DNA of 57,463 nucleotides from Paulinella micropora (Eukaryota > Cercozoa > Imbricatea > Euglyphida): contig BJOX01000182.1 of assembly GCA_009731375.1 (NCBI GenBank), forward strand, positions 731,130 through 788,592. The letters are read 5' to 3'. A model generated the notes under the pieces. It was given only the letters and a program-made list of their open reading frames with translations. It was not told where the DNA came from and made no database searches. The first letter of the stretch is position 1; each line of letters opens with the position of its first letter. The translations under genes were made by a program, and so were the position numbers. Positions 56,041-57,463 of the stretch are shown one piece after another.

Positions 56041-56790
56041 TGTTTGGTCTATCAGCTCTGCATATCCGAAGACATAGGCATCCATTCCACCCCGCCGCCC
56101 ATCGGCGACTGGGCAGCGGGCTGGGAAGCTGGGAACGGGCACTACGCCACCCTTCCCTGGCTGGACGGGCGGCATAGTGAATCCAGACACGTACAGGAGC
56201 ACGTGAGCCCCCAGGCTTGCCCCGGGGCCCGCCTTTCGCGGGGGCCGGACTATATCTTTAAGACCTCCCTGCTAATGTGCCTACCAGCACACAGGAAATC
56301 GCCACTCCCGTTTAGTCTCTGAACATTTGCCATTTGTCAGGATACCACTGGGTAGTGGCGACGGAGGACTACCGGGCCAGCTGCAGTGCTGACAGAAGTG
56401 GGCCGACGTCGAGAGTAGTGGCCATTTTGCCGTAACCACTGGTCACAAAAACTCACGTCGGAACACAAGTCAGTCCAAGGCAGCCAACCAAGGCGGTAGT
56501 CGCACCGAGTAGGAGCCATGCGCGGGGTTGGCCTGGCAAGAAGGCACTTGCCTGCGGATTGCCCAATCCTTTGAGTTTTTACCATCCGACGACCGTTACA
56601 TCGCCTGCTGCACCTCGGTTTCCCGGAGGCCGCGGTATCAAAGGCTCTTAGGACTTTCCCGCAGTTTGAGAGTGTATCGAGGGCCATGATACCGTAACTT
56701 ACGGTAGGTAGTCATCAGCCCTGGCCAGTCACGCTGGCAGCTGCCCCCATCACGAGCAACGTTGTGCTCTAAACAGCTGGTGTAGGGCTG
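56040..56790 (+). repeat. Dispersed repeat family D, copy 2
   Basis: Same orientation as 5851-6650, with indels; it has an extra GATACCGTAACTTACGGTA palindrome-like insertion near 56687-56705. Confidence 0.85.
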
Positions 56791-56817
56791 TAAGGGGGTT
56801 TGGTTTTAGGAGAGATG

Positions 56818-56875
<58 letters not shown>

Positions 56876-56894
56876 GATAGATAGATAGATAGAT

Positions 56895-57225
56895 AGATGA
56901 AATATCGACTAATGTCAGAAAAAAGGAGCTTCTGATTTCGTCAACCAGGAAGTCTGTGGGTAAAGTATCAACCCGATGCCCAGCTAAGCCGTGATGTTTG
57001 CACGGAAGGGACTGATACAGGCAATACCAAAGCTCCCTAGTACCAGGCGGGGCCAGGGCTCGTTCCATAAAGCGCCCCTTGCAGAACGAGCTCCCACCTC
57101 CATTACAGAGGGCCCAGTAAGCAGATGGAGTTTCGAGACTGTTCGACAGTCTAGTATAAACCGACAGAGCACTGTGGGTTTTATTCCGGGCTCAACAAGC
57201 GAGAAAGGGCACCCTGAGGGAACAG
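56895..57225 (-). repeat. Dispersed repeat family C, copy 2 (inverted)
   Basis: Reverse complement of 4305-4660 with few differences, bordered by GA/GATA repeat on the left and GATA repeat (57226-57285) on the right. Beyond it only a short unique stretch (57286-57370) and TATC repeat remain. Confidence 0.8.
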
Positions 57226-57285
<60 letters not shown>

Positions 57286-57368
57286 TCAAGTGGCACCCAG
57301 CGTCCACCTTGAGCTCATACTCTTCTCAATCAGTATATTTGGCATACAAGAACTCTGAGAACATCCTT

Positions 57369-57453
<85 letters not shown>

Positions 57454-57463
57454 TTATCTATCT

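Overview
This is a eukaryotic nuclear scaffold: a many-exon gene whose introns are packed with tetranucleotide microsatellites, tRNA-derived SINEs, and two virus-derived insertions lying side by side. The host is not settled. The transporter resembles the ABCG24/28 subtype known from plants, algae and many protists, while the tRNA-type SINEs and one weak CARD-like exon would also suit an animal. Assembly gaps (long N runs and three 10-N runs) and poly-G/poly-C tracts interrupt the sequence.

Region 1 (1-3727) holds SINEs, dispersed repeats and ATT-type microsatellites. Region 2 (3728-17975, + strand) is one ABCG half-transporter gene that I could assemble into 30 exons with matching splice phases (about 1255 codons): a Cys-rich ectodomain, a membrane segment, a charged linker, one large ATPase/membrane exon and a terminal exon. 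Most of its small exons are preceded in the intron by truncated, diverged copies of the exon's own 3' splice site and first 20-50 bases, separated by microsatellite. The last, downstream-most copy is the one that carries a donor site. The same arrangement is seen on the minus strand of an unrelated exon at 54928-55628. I consider this 'exon-start ladder' the most unusual structural feature of the window.

Region 3 (17976-21551) is AT-rich tandem repeat and long GTAT/GTA microsatellite. Region 4 (about 21.5-43.8 kb, GC-rich) is an integrated DNA virus of the double-jelly-roll lineage (polinton-like virus or small relative of nucleocytoplasmic large DNA viruses). It has a major capsid protein, an A32-type packaging ATPase, VLTF3-like and A1L/VLTF2-like late transcription factors, a PCNA-like clamp, a probable ssDNA-binding protein, a class I ribonucleotide reductase large subunit, a very large tyrosine recombinase, an F-box-like zinc protein, an HMG-box-like protein and a block of unknown structural genes. 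I see no DNA polymerase or helicase in it. Replication and nucleotide genes lie on the left, packaging in the middle and virion genes on the right. Many genes carry single frameshifts or in-frame stops.

Region 5 (about 43.8-50.05 kb, AT-rich) is the remnant of a second, unrelated polinton-like element: a capsid-like fragment, a fibre-like protein, two paralogous small proteins and a protein-primed family B DNA polymerase with an internal deletion. Region 6 (50.05-57.46 kb) is repeats, poly-G-flanked gaps, GATA-type microsatellite and the minus-strand exon ladder. Two repeat families here also occur in introns of the transporter gene near the left end.
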